From contig JAOTXY010000023.1 of the NCBI GenBank assembly GCA_029862125.1, positions 1 through 45,697 of the forward strand: DNA of 45,697 nt, written 5' to 3'. Position numbers and translations under genes: made by a program. Each line of letters starts with the position of its first letter. The stretch's first letter is position 1. The notes beneath the pieces were generated by a model. The model saw only the letters and a program-made list of their open reading frames with translations, had not been told where the DNA came from and did not search any database. Shown piece by piece: positions 17,713 through 24,984 of this stretch. This DNA comes from Gammaproteobacteria bacterium. Its GTDB lineage: Bacteria; Pseudomonadota; Gammaproteobacteria; GCA-001735895.

Positions 17713-18024
17713 CTATGCCTTGATATCGGTAACTTCTATTTCAGTATAACTTTGACGGTGCCCGGCCTGGGTACGCGAATGTTTACGGCGGCGGAATTTA
17801 ATAATTTCTACCTTGTCACCGCGACCCTGCGCCATGATTTTGGCCGTCACTGTTGCCTTGTCGAGCGTCGGGGTTCCTACTGAAACCTTGTCGCCGTCAG
17901 CAACCATCAACACGTTGTCGAGCTTTACGGTCGAACCTTCGTCGCCGTCAAGCTTTTCTACGCGCAGGGTCTCGCCCTTGGTTACCTTGTACTGTTTTCC
18001 GCCGGTGGCGATGACAGCGTACAT
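17713..18024 (-). CDS. rplU: 50S ribosomal protein L21
   Basis: A 103-residue ribosomal protein, canonical from [14 protein letters not shown] to the basic RNA-binding end [20 protein letters not shown]. It is the first gene of rplU-rpmA. A good ribosome site (GGAG) precedes the ATG, and a strong sigma-70-type promoter lies at 18060-18088. In many gammaproteobacteria ispB sits divergently next to it; here ispB is 4.8 kb away beyond the zinc and sat genes. Confidence 0.98.
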   Translation of the reverse strand: MYAVIATGGKQYKVTKGETLRVEKLDGDEGSTVKLDNVLMVADGDKVSVGTPTLDKATVTAKIMAQGRGDKVEIIKFRRRKHSRTQAGHRQSYTEIEVTDIKA

Positions 18025-18059
18025 GTGTTACTCCGATGCAATACTGAAAAAGGTGGCGA

Positions 18060-18088
18060 ATTCTAGCCGCTGCCAGCCAACAGGTCAA
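18060..18088 (-). promoter_or_regulatory. Sigma-70 promoter of rplU-rpmA
   Basis: On the minus strand TTGACC (-35) and TAGAAT (-10) are separated by exactly 17 bases, 36 bases before the rplU start codon. Both hexamers match the consensus at 5 of 6 positions. Confidence 0.8.
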
Positions 18089-18166
18089 TGCCTTTAACCC
18101 TAAGCCCTCCAGAATTAAATCAAACACCAGACCATTTGGAACAGCCCCTCCGATTCGGCGCGGCCA

Positions 18167-18259
18167 TCGGAGATATGTTTGCGAGAACGCCGTGAATACA
18201 TCCATGTAGGCTCGCGCGCAACATCCCTGTTGCGCAGCGTCTCGCAAACATATCTCCGA
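18167..18259. repeat. Composite nested palindrome, type-1 core, 20-bp perfect outer arms
   Basis: The outer arms 18167-18186 and 18240-18259 are perfect reverse complements (20 bp). Inside lie TACATCCATGTA (18197-18208) and an 8-bp hairpin GCGCAACA/TGTTGCGC with loop TCCC (18216-18235). The whole core, but not the distal arm sequence, recurs in reverse orientation at 36839-36893. It sits in the 526-base gap between rplU and znuB. That gap also holds the rplU promoter and the repeat at 18313-18507; I see no gene in it. Confidence 0.9.
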
Positions 18260-18312
18260 CGTCCGCACCTGTGTATTCGAGCTATCTGACAGGCCCAGAT
18301 CAAAATCAGGCA

Positions 18313-18507
18313 GGCAACCGATGATGGTCCTTGTGACGTAAATACTGGGTGCCGAAAAAGCAATGATTTTGCAGGGTCAGGCCGCATGGACGCGGCCTGT
18401 GGCGAGTCGAGGCATGGATGCCGAGTCTCGCCTTGCCCTGCAAAATCATTGTTTTTTCGGGAAGCCGCAGGCCACCCAGTCAGTCACAAGGACCATCATC
18501 GGTTGCC
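18313..18507. repeat. Composite nested palindrome, type-3 core, two concentric 25-bp stems
   Basis: The outer arms 18313-18337 and 18483-18507 match perfectly over 25 bp. A second, inner stem pairs 18352-18376 with 18436-18460 (25 bp, one mismatch). Within it are AGGCCGC/GCGGCCT with loop ATGGAC (18379-18398) and GGCGAG/CTCGCC enclosing GGCATGGATGCC (18401-18432). It begins 43 bases past the znuB stop, so in RNA it could act as a 3' end or stabiliser for the znu transcript. No protein-coding signal is present. Confidence 0.92.
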
Positions 18508-18550
18508 ATCGTGGAAAGGCTTAAGTGGAAATTACTTGAGGATGAAGGGA

Positions 18551-19363
18551 TTATTCGAGGTGGGGTTTGAAGCTGCGGGTAACGACCAGGGTCAGGAGCA
18601 GCAGCAGGGTGGCGCTGACGACGATGGCGGGGCCGGTCTGCCAGTCGAAATGGAAGGAGCCGGTGATGCCGCCGGCGAGCGCGCCAAGGCCGTAAAGTCC
18701 GCTGATAAAAACCATTTGCTCCGGGCTGCGACTGAACAGGCGGGCGCTCGAGGTTGGGATAACCAGCATCGCCGCGATCAGCAACACACCCATGACTTTC
18801 ATCATTACTGCCACCAGCAATGCAATCATGATGTACATCAGGAACTGGACCTTGCGCACCTCGATGCCTTCGGCCTGCGCGATTTCACGGCTGACCGAGA
18901 CCGCGACAAACGAGCGCCAATGATGCAACAAGACAAACAGCAAAAGCACCGTGGTCACCAGCAAGGTCAATAAGTCGCGGGTGGTGGTGGCGAGTAGATC
19001 GCCAAATAAAATTGCTTCGAGGTTAACCGTATTCGCGGGCAGCAAGCCCACCAGGATAATGCCACCCGCAAGCCCGGTGTGGGAAATAATCGCGAGCGTG
19101 GTTTCGGAAAGCGCGGTGTTGAAACCGGTCACCCGGCTAAGCGAAAACACGATTAACAGGGCCACCGCCAACACCCCGAATATCGGCTGCACCTGCAGCA
19201 GCAATCCGAGGCCAACCCCCATAACCGCGGCATGTCCCAGGGTGTCGCTTAAAAATGCAAGTCTCTGCCACACCATCAGACATCCCATGGGGGCCGCAAT
19301 GGCGACCATGATCAGGCCTGCAATGACAGCGCGTACCCCAAAATCATCGAGCCATTCAATCAT
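18551..19363 (-). CDS. znuB: Zinc ABC transporter, membrane permease
   Basis: A 270-residue integral membrane protein of the ABC-3 family with about eight helices (VIAGLIMVAIAAPMGCLMVW, GVLAVALLIVFSLSRV, LLIAAMLVIPTSSARL). It forms the channel of the high-affinity zinc importer. The start ATG 19363 (MIEWLDDFGV) is inside the end of znuC, overlapping by 8 bases. A longer upstream frame has no support. It ends the zur-znuC-znuB operon, which is followed by a large palindrome. Confidence 0.94.
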   Translation of the reverse strand: MIEWLDDFGVRAVIAGLIMVAIAAPMGCLMVWQRLAFLSDTLGHAAVMGVGLGLLLQVQPIFGVLAVALLIVFSLSRVTGFNTALSETTLAIISHTGLAGGIILVGLLPANTVNLEAILFGDLLATTTRDLLTLLVTTVLLLFVLLHHWRSFVAVSVSREIAQAEGIEVRKVQFLMYIMIALLVAVMMKVMGVLLIAAMLVIPTSSARLFSRSPEQMVFISGLYGLGALAGGITGSFHFDWQTGPAIVVSATLLLLLTLVVTRSFKPHLE

Positions 19364-20108
19364 GCCGATGCTCCGAGGATTCACCCGACACATCGTGCTC
19401 GTGATCGTGGTGATGGGTATAGATAGCGATAGAATCCGAGGCCTGCTGCCCGAATAACGCAAGATACTCCGGATGCTGGCTAACCGATTCGGGCAAACCT
19501 GAGCAGCACAGGTGCTGGTTCAGGCAAAGCACCTGGTCGGTTTGCGACATGACCAGGTGTAAATCATGTGACACCAGCAACACCGCGCATTGCAGCTGGT
19601 CACGCAGTTCGCCGATTAGCTGATACATTCTGATCTCTCCGCTGACATCAACCCCCGCCGTCGGTTCATCGAGCACGATCAGGTCAGGCTGTCCAAGCGT
19701 GGTTCGGGCCAGCAATACTCGCTTTAACTCACCCTCGGACAATGAGCGCACCTGTCGTTGTTTCAGGTAGGCAACCTCGGTCTGGGCCAGGGCACGATCA
19801 AGCTCCTGGTCGGTAGGGCTATAGGTCAATTGCAGCAAGCGCTCAACGCTGAGTGGCATTAGCGTATTGACATAAACTTTTTGTGGCAGGTAACCAATCC
19901 GCAAACCGGGCATGCGTTCGATTTCACCTTCGAAGTCGCCGATCAGGCCATTGACGATGTTGGTCAAGGTTGTTTTTCCGGCTCCGTTGGGGCCGATGAT
20001 TGTGGTAATCTCGGCGCGCCGCAATTCGAAGCTGATGTCATCGAGAATCTGCCGCTTACCAAGTGTCAGGCTCAAACGGCGCGCGCGAACCAGTAATTCA
20101 GCCTGCAT
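19356..20108 (-). CDS. znuC: Zinc ABC transporter, ATP-binding subunit
   Basis: A 250-residue ABC ATPase with Walker A GPNGAGKTT near residue 38, Walker B LIVLDEPTAGVD and H-loop VSHDLH. The ABC signature reads LSEGE rather than the common LSGGQ/LSGGE. A histidine-rich C-terminal tail (THHHDHEHDV, EHRHD) is typical of zinc-transport ATPases and may sense or bind zinc. Start ATG 20108 overlaps the zur stop by 11 bases. Expression should fall when Zur holds zinc. Confidence 0.95.
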   Translation of the reverse strand: MQAELLVRARRLSLTLGKRQILDDISFELRRAEITTIIGPNGAGKTTLTNIVNGLIGDFEGEIERMPGLRIGYLPQKVYVNTLMPLSVERLLQLTYSPTDQELDRALAQTEVAYLKQRQVRSLSEGELKRVLLARTTLGQPDLIVLDEPTAGVDVSGEIRMYQLIGELRDQLQCAVLLVSHDLHLVMSQTDQVLCLNQHLCCSGLPESVSQHPEYLALFGQQASDSIAIYTHHHDHEHDVSGESSEHRHD

Positions 20109-20595
20109 GTTTCTGACACTGCGCGCAGATCCCGGTGATTTCGACGACCGAATGGTCGACTGCAAAACCCAGGTTATCGGCTTCGACCAGCAGCGGAGGA
20201 TCACTGTCTTCAAGTTCCGCCACCTGTTCGCAATCGCGGCAAATCAGAAACTGGGCGGCGCACTGATGCCCCGGATGCACGCAGGAAATAAATGCGTTCC
20301 TGCTTTCGATTCGATGAATCAATCCTTCCGACATCAGGAACTCGAGAGCGCGATAAACGATAGGCGGGGCAATTATTGCGGACGGATTGACCCGGTTGAG
20401 CTCGGCAAGGATATCGTAGGCACCCATCGGCTGGTGGCTGGCCAGCAGGATTTCGAGCACCTGCCTGCGCCGCGACGTCAGGCGCAATTTGCGGGTTTCG
20501 CATAGCTGCCTGGCTTCAGACATTAACTGTCGCTGGCAGCGACCATGGTCGTGCTTGCGAAAAGCAATATCTGGAGACTTAGTTTTTCGAACCAT
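20098..20595 (-). CDS. zur: Zinc uptake regulator (Fur family)
   Basis: A 165-residue Fur-family repressor. The DNA-binding part has RKLRLTSRRRQVLEILLASH and APPIVYRALEFLMSEGLIHR. The structural zinc site is made by two CxxC pairs (CRDCE, CAQCQ). It is the first gene of zur-znuC-znuB and is divergent from znuA, with the Zur box 3 bases from its ATG. ATG 20523 is an alternative start that would remove 24 poorly conserved residues; I cannot decide firmly between them. Confidence 0.92.
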   Translation of the reverse strand: MVRKTKSPDIAFRKHDHGRCQRQLMSEARQLCETRKLRLTSRRRQVLEILLASHQPMGAYDILAELNRVNPSAIIAPPIVYRALEFLMSEGLIHRIESRNAFISCVHPGHQCAAQFLICRDCEQVAELEDSDPPLLVEADNLGFAVDHSVVEITGICAQCQKHAG

Positions 20596-20598
20596 TTT

Positions 20599-20611
20599 GT
20601 TATATTATAAC
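20599..20611. promoter_or_regulatory. Zur box between zur and znuA
   Basis: GTTATATTATAAC is a 13-base palindrome (one central base unpaired) in the 52-base divergent region between zur and znuA. It matches the core of the gammaproteobacterial Zur operator (GTTATAnTATAAC). Its placement would let Zur shut off both zur-znuCB and znuA when zinc is ample. Confidence 0.88.
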
Positions 20612-20647
20612 GTAACTGACTTTTTTGCCACGCCCCTGATCCTTTCA

Positions 20648-21466
20648 ATGCGACTATTTATCCTGCTGTTATGTCTGCAGTCTGCAGCCCTGTCCGCCGC
20701 GCCTCGCGTGGTTACATCGATCGCGCCGCTGCATGAATTGACAGCTGCAATAATGAAGGGGATTGGAGAACCTGCCGTGATCATTAAGGACCATGCTTCC
20801 GCACATCATTTCGCTTTCAAACCCTCACACATGATATTGCTGCAACAGGCCGATCTCGTTATCTGGATTGGACGTCAATTTGAGGCCGGGTTTAATCGCG
20901 TGCCGGATGTTTTACCGCCTTCGGCACAACAACTTGAATTACTACCCGGGCTTGGCATCGAGAATGGGGATGGCCACATCTGGTATTCAGCAACCCTATT
21001 AATGCGCAGTATTAAAATCATTGTAACCGCGCTGACTAAACTGGATCCCGGGAATCAGGCGCAATATAGAATGAATGCCTCAAGCCTGGTCGAGGCCATA
21101 GAAACCTGGCGCGAAGATAAACAGTCCCAATGGCAAAGCCGCCAACCAAGGTTTATTACTGATCACGCATTTACAGCCCATTTCGAAACCGATATGGGAA
21201 TTAAGGCCATTGCGACAATTCATGATCAGCACGACACTCACGGTGGATTCAAGGACCTCAATCGGATCGAAGATCAGCTGCGAAAAAAACCCGCGGCCTG
21301 TTTACTGACCCTGGATAGCCCGGCGTCGCCGCTGGCCCGGAACCTTGCGCAAAAGTATCAATTGCAGGTCGTTAACGTACTCACGATGACAGTAGTCGAC
21401 CCACAATCACCGCTTATCATACAACGCCTCGATCAGCTCAATGCGGCCTTGCGAAACTGTCTTTAA
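20648..21466 (+). CDS. znuA: Periplasmic zinc-binding protein of the ZnuABC importer
   Basis: A 272-residue substrate-binding protein with a signal peptide (MRLFILLLCLQSAALSA). Candidate zinc ligands are the histidines in DHASAHHFAFKPS, GDGHIWYS and ITDHAFTAHFE, at the places where ZnuA has its three His ligands. The His/Asp-rich flexible loop found in many ZnuA proteins is missing; between HHFAFKPS and GDGHIW the sequence is short. ATG 20648 is the start because it opens the signal peptide; the longer frame runs through the Zur box. Confidence 0.88.
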   Translation: MRLFILLLCLQSAALSAAPRVVTSIAPLHELTAAIMKGIGEPAVIIKDHASAHHFAFKPSHMILLQQADLVIWIGRQFEAGFNRVPDVLPPSAQQLELLPGLGIENGDGHIWYSATLLMRSIKIIVTALTKLDPGNQAQYRMNASSLVEAIETWREDKQSQWQSRQPRFITDHAFTAHFETDMGIKAIATIHDQHDTHGGFKDLNRIEDQLRKKPAACLLTLDSPASPLARNLAQKYQLQVVNVLTMTVVDPQSPLIIQRLDQLNAALRNCL

Positions 21467-21513
21467 CGAGTGGCGCGAATAAGCCCACTGAATGCACCTA
21501 CAACCAGATTCGA

Positions 21514-21542
21514 TTGCGAACTGTGCCGACAGCCGTTAAATT
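21514..21542 (+). promoter_or_regulatory. Probable sigma-70 promoter of sat
   Basis: TTGCGA and TAAATT are spaced by 17 bases, ending 30 bases before the sat start codon in the znuA-sat gap. The match is moderate; no operator is evident. Confidence 0.45.
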
Positions 21543-21572
21543 CCATACAATCAAAAATATCAAGCAATAATT

Positions 21573-22757
21573 ATGACGAACCCGGTCGGCTCAGGTAGCC
21601 TAAAACCCCTCTACGTCTACGACGAATCGACACGTAATGCACTAGTCGAGGAAGCGCAACAATTACCCTCGGTGGAAGTCAGCTCGGCCGCAGCCGCAAA
21701 CGCGGTCATGTTCGGGGGTGGGTATTTTACCCCACTGTCAGGCTATATGAATCTTGCAGACGCGCTCAGCGTTGCCGAGAACATGCACATGAGCGATGGC
21801 AGTTTCTTCCCGGTACCCATTCTTAACCTGGTGGAATCGATTGCCGATATTGAGGGTGCCGAGCGGATCGCGTTGTGCGATCCGAACGTCGCGGGTAACC
21901 CGGTAATTGCAATTCAACAGGTTGATGCAATCGAACTGGTCAGCGACGCACAAATGGCGCTAATGACTGAAAAAGTCTATCGCACTACCGACAACGAGCA
22001 TCCCGGGGTCGAGGCATTCAACAGTCACGGACGCTACGCAATCAGTGGCCCGATCCAGGTGCTCAATTTCAGTTACTTCGAAACTGATTTCCCCGATACT
22101 TTCAGAACCGCAGTACAGATTCGCTCCGAAATCGAGCAGCGCGGTTGGAAGCGCGTGGTTGCATTCCAGACGCGCAACCCGATGCATCTTGCGCATGAAG
22201 AGCTATGCCACATGGCAATGCAGCGACTCGAATGTGACGGGCTCGTAATCCATATGTTGCTGGGCCAACTCAAGCCGGGCGATATTCCGGCTGACGTGCG
22301 CGACGATGCGATTCGCACCATGGTGCGACTATACTTCCCGGAAAACAGTGCCATCGTTACCGGTTACGGATTCGATATGCTCTACGCCGGCCCTCGCGAG
22401 GCCGTACTGCACGCCTACTTCCGCCAGAACATGGGCGCGAGTCATTTCATTATCGGCCGCGATCACGCGGGAGTCGGTGATTACTATGGCGCCTTCGATG
22501 CGCAAACGATCTTCGACACCGAGGTTCCGCCTGATGCGCTCGAAATCGAAATCTTCCGCGCCGATCACACCGCCTGGTCGAAAAAACTGAACCGGGTGGT
22601 AATGATGAACGAAGCACCCGATCACACAAAAGAGGATTTCGTGCTGCTTTCCGGTACCCGGGTGCGCGAAATGCTAAGCGAGGGTATCGCGCCACCGAAA
22701 GAATTTTCACGCCCCGAAGTCGCTGAAATCCTGATCAATTACTATCAATCTTTGTAA
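21573..22757 (+). CDS. sat: ATP sulfurylase (sulfate adenylyltransferase), single-chain type
   Basis: A 394-residue enzyme that interconverts ATP plus sulfate with APS plus diphosphate. The active-site motifs are QTRNPMHLAHEE near residue 199 and GRDHAGVGDYYG near 295. The N-terminal PUA-like domain precedes a catalytic domain, and there is no APS kinase extension. This type is used in dissimilatory sulfur metabolism (APS to sulfate, yielding ATP) and in some assimilatory pathways, unlike the CysDN form of enterics. No aprAB, APS kinase or reductase gene is in the window, so the direction is undetermined. Confidence 0.94.
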   Translation: MTNPVGSGSLKPLYVYDESTRNALVEEAQQLPSVEVSSAAAANAVMFGGGYFTPLSGYMNLADALSVAENMHMSDGSFFPVPILNLVESIADIEGAERIALCDPNVAGNPVIAIQQVDAIELVSDAQMALMTEKVYRTTDNEHPGVEAFNSHGRYAISGPIQVLNFSYFETDFPDTFRTAVQIRSEIEQRGWKRVVAFQTRNPMHLAHEELCHMAMQRLECDGLVIHMLLGQLKPGDIPADVRDDAIRTMVRLYFPENSAIVTGYGFDMLYAGPREAVLHAYFRQNMGASHFIIGRDHAGVGDYYGAFDAQTIFDTEVPPDALEIEIFRADHTAWSKKLNRVVMMNEAPDHTKEDFVLLSGTRVREMLSEGIAPPKEFSRPEVAEILINYYQSL

Positions 22758-22812
22758 ATAAAACCAGCACTTATGCTAGATCGCGGGCAGTGTCTTTGCA
22801 ATACTCCGCATT

Positions 22813-23814
22813 ATGTCTGAAGCAGCATTAACACCGGGTCATTCATTCGCGCTGGAAGACCTCAAAAACCTCACCGACAGCGATATGCTGCGGGTAAACC
22901 AGGTCATTACTGACAACCTGGCATCGGAAGTGGCACTGATCAACCAGCTCAGCCAGCATATTATTCTCAGTGGTGGCAAACGCCTGCGCCCGATGCTGGT
23001 TATCCTCGCCGCCAAAGCCTGTCGATACCAGGGTGAAGAAGATGCGTTGCTCGCCGCGGTAATCGAATTTATTCACACTGCGACCCTGTTGCATGACGAC
23101 GTTGTCGATGACTCCGAGATGCGCCGCGGCAAGGAAACCGCAAGCACGATCTGGGGTAATGAAGCCGCGGTTCTGGTCGGTGATTACCTTTATTCACGCG
23201 CCTTCCAGATGATGGTGCGTGCACAGTCGATGCCAATCATGGATTTGCTGGCGAACACGACCAATACCATCGCCCAGGGAGAAGTGCTGCAACTGCTCAA
23301 TATTCGTGATCCGAATACCGATGAAGCCGGGTATCACGAGGTGATCTATGCCAAGACTGCCTGTCTGTTCGAGGCCGCGGCCCGCATCGGTGCCTTGCTC
23401 GGAGCGGTGCCTGCGGAACAGGAGCTTGCGTTGCAAGCCTACGGCAAACATCTTGGGATTGCGTTCCAGCTTATCGACGATGCACTCGATTACTCGGCAA
23501 AGAGTGATGAACTGGGCAAGAACGTTGGCGATGATCTGGCCGAGGGTAAACCAACCCTGCCGTTAATTCGCGCCATGGAAGTCGGCAATAGCCATCAGCA
23601 AAAATTGATCCGCGATGCAATCGAAAATGACAGGGCCGATTGTTTTGACGAAATTCACCAGGCAATTCGGGAAACCGGGGCCCTGCAATACACTGTCGAT
23701 CAGGCACAGTCTGAAGCCGTTCTGGCCAGGCAGCAAATTGCCTGCCTCGAGGAGTCCCCCTATAAACAGGCATTGATCTTTCTGGCGGATTACGCGGTTG
23801 AAAGAAGCTATTGA
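22813..23814 (+). CDS. ispB: Polyprenyl (octaprenyl) diphosphate synthase
   Basis: A 333-residue trans-prenyltransferase that makes the ubiquinone side chain. The first Asp-rich motif is LLHDDVVDDSEMRRG near residue 95 and the second FQLIDDALDY near 222; GGKRLRPMLV starts the substrate site. It is transcribed away from sat and overlaps the homocysteine methyltransferase gene by 4 bases. Chain length (C40) is assumed from IspB; sequence alone does not fix it. In relatives it is usually next to rplU, here displaced by 4.8 kb. Confidence 0.94.
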   Translation: MSEAALTPGHSFALEDLKNLTDSDMLRVNQVITDNLASEVALINQLSQHIILSGGKRLRPMLVILAAKACRYQGEEDALLAAVIEFIHTATLLHDDVVDDSEMRRGKETASTIWGNEAAVLVGDYLYSRAFQMMVRAQSMPIMDLLANTTNTIAQGEVLQLLNIRDPNTDEAGYHEVIYAKTACLFEAAARIGALLGAVPAEQELALQAYGKHLGIAFQLIDDALDYSAKSDELGKNVGDDLAEGKPTLPLIRAMEVGNSHQQKLIRDAIENDRADCFDEIHQAIRETGALQYTVDQAQSEAVLARQQIACLEESPYKQALIFLADYAVERSY

Positions 23815-24836
23815 ATCCATTTGAAAAACTACTTGGCGAAAGGGCAATATTACTTGCCGACGGGGCCACGGGTACCACCTTCTTCGGCCTTGGACTGCAG
23901 AGCGGTGATGCCCCGGAACTGTGGAACGTTGATTTTCCCGAAAGGGTATCCCAGCACTACCAGGCTTTCATCGATGCCGGATCAGATCTGGTACTAACCA
24001 ACAGCTTTGGCGGTACCCGCTATCGACTCAAGCTGCACCAGGCCGAGTCGCGCGTGGCCGAGTTAAATATTGCGGCAGCGACGATTCTGCGTGAGGTGGT
24101 TGACAGTTGCGGCCGTGAAGTCATCGTTGCGGGTTCGATTGGACCCACCGGCGAAATTCTCGCACCGCTGGGTGATTTGCAGGCCGAAGACGCGATCTCG
24201 GCCTTTGCCGAGCAGGCACTCGCGCTGGAGCAGGGCGGTGCCGACGTTATCTGGATAGAAACCATGTCCTCGCAGGAAGAAGTCGAGTACGCGGTTCGAG
24301 GTGCGCAGCAAACGGCGTTGCCGATCGTCTTTACCATGAGTTTCGACACCAATGGCCGCACCATGATGGGTGTGGGCGCCGAGGACATGATGAAATTGAA
24401 CCACCGCCTCGGCGTGCATGCCTGCGGCACCAACTGCGGTATCGGCGCATCCGAAGTGGTCGCCGCGATCCTGAACATGCGAGCCTCCAAACCAGCCGAT
24501 GGCGACGATCCGATTCTGGTGGCCAAGGCAAACTGCGGCATTCCCGAGTTCATCGACGGTGAAATTCATTACAACGGCACGCCCGAAATCATGGCGCGCT
24601 ATGCCACCATGGCGCGCGATGCAGGCGCACGAATCATCGGCGGCTGTTGCGGTACCTCGCCCGAACACGTCGCGGCAATGCGTCATGCGCTAGACAACAC
24701 CGAGCCTGGGCCGGTTCCGAGTATCGAAGATGTAGAACGCGAGCTCGGTGCGGTGACTAAAGGTGCGCACGCCCAGGCTGGTGGCCAGCACGAAGTGCAA
24801 ACGCGCGGCAGTTCGCGTCGCCGGCGGCGACGCTAA
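23811..24836 (+). CDS. Homocysteine S-methyltransferase family protein (BHMT-like) with polyarginine tail
   Basis: A 341-residue TIM-barrel methyltransferase that moves a methyl group to homocysteine to make methionine. Zinc-ligand cysteines occur in GTNCGIG and GGCCGTSPEH; the barrel opens with LLADGATGTTFF. It starts at TTG 23811 inside the ispB stop (overlap TTGA), so translation is coupled; no other start precedes the conserved N-terminus. The donor could be glycine betaine, as in BHMT, or a methyl-corrinoid protein, as in the MetH N-terminal module. The end is odd: seven of the last ten residues are arginine. A similar Arg-rich tail ends the MtrH-like enzyme of the corrinoid operon. Confidence 0.86.
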   Translation: MNPFEKLLGERAILLADGATGTTFFGLGLQSGDAPELWNVDFPERVSQHYQAFIDAGSDLVLTNSFGGTRYRLKLHQAESRVAELNIAAATILREVVDSCGREVIVAGSIGPTGEILAPLGDLQAEDAISAFAEQALALEQGGADVIWIETMSSQEEVEYAVRGAQQTALPIVFTMSFDTNGRTMMGVGAEDMMKLNHRLGVHACGTNCGIGASEVVAAILNMRASKPADGDDPILVAKANCGIPEFIDGEIHYNGTPEIMARYATMARDAGARIIGGCCGTSPEHVAAMRHALDNTEPGPVPSIEDVERELGAVTKGAHAQAGGQHEVQTRGSSRRRRRR

Positions 24837-24843
24837 TTCCCGA

Positions 24844-24941
24844 TGTCATCCCGCGGTTCGACCGCGGGGCCCAGACTCTTGAATCGTCTACTCCTCTGGA
24901 TACCGCCGGTCCGACGCATCGGGTCAAGCCGCGGTATGACA
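24844..24941. repeat. Imperfect palindromic repeat between convergent genes
   Basis: The arms 24844-24863 and 24922-24941 pair with three mismatches (TGTCATNCCGCGG type), resembling short palindromes common in intergenic DNA of many bacteria. Inside is GGTCCGACGCATCGGG (24908-24923), identical to a piece of the composite repeat at 44307-44322. The element lies between the convergent homocysteine methyltransferase and ureohydrolase genes and may end both transcripts. Confidence 0.7.
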
Positions 24942-24984
24942 GCCTGGAGTAGGGATTACGAGTTTTTATTTCGCAGAAAAGTGT

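Noticed and set aside
18167-18507. CRISPR-like array
   Set aside because: The repeats are palindromes of unequal length with no regular spacers and no cas genes nearby.
18386-18973. Plus-strand open frame of 195 codons across the 18.4-kb palindrome and the end of znuB
   Set aside because: It starts inside a palindrome, is low in complexity (Gln/Asp-rich) and is opposite to znuB. It is an artefact of base composition.
23811-24836. Cobalamin-dependent methionine synthase MetH
   Set aside because: Only the homocysteine-binding module is present. There are no folate, B12 or activation domains, and the protein ends with an arginine tail.
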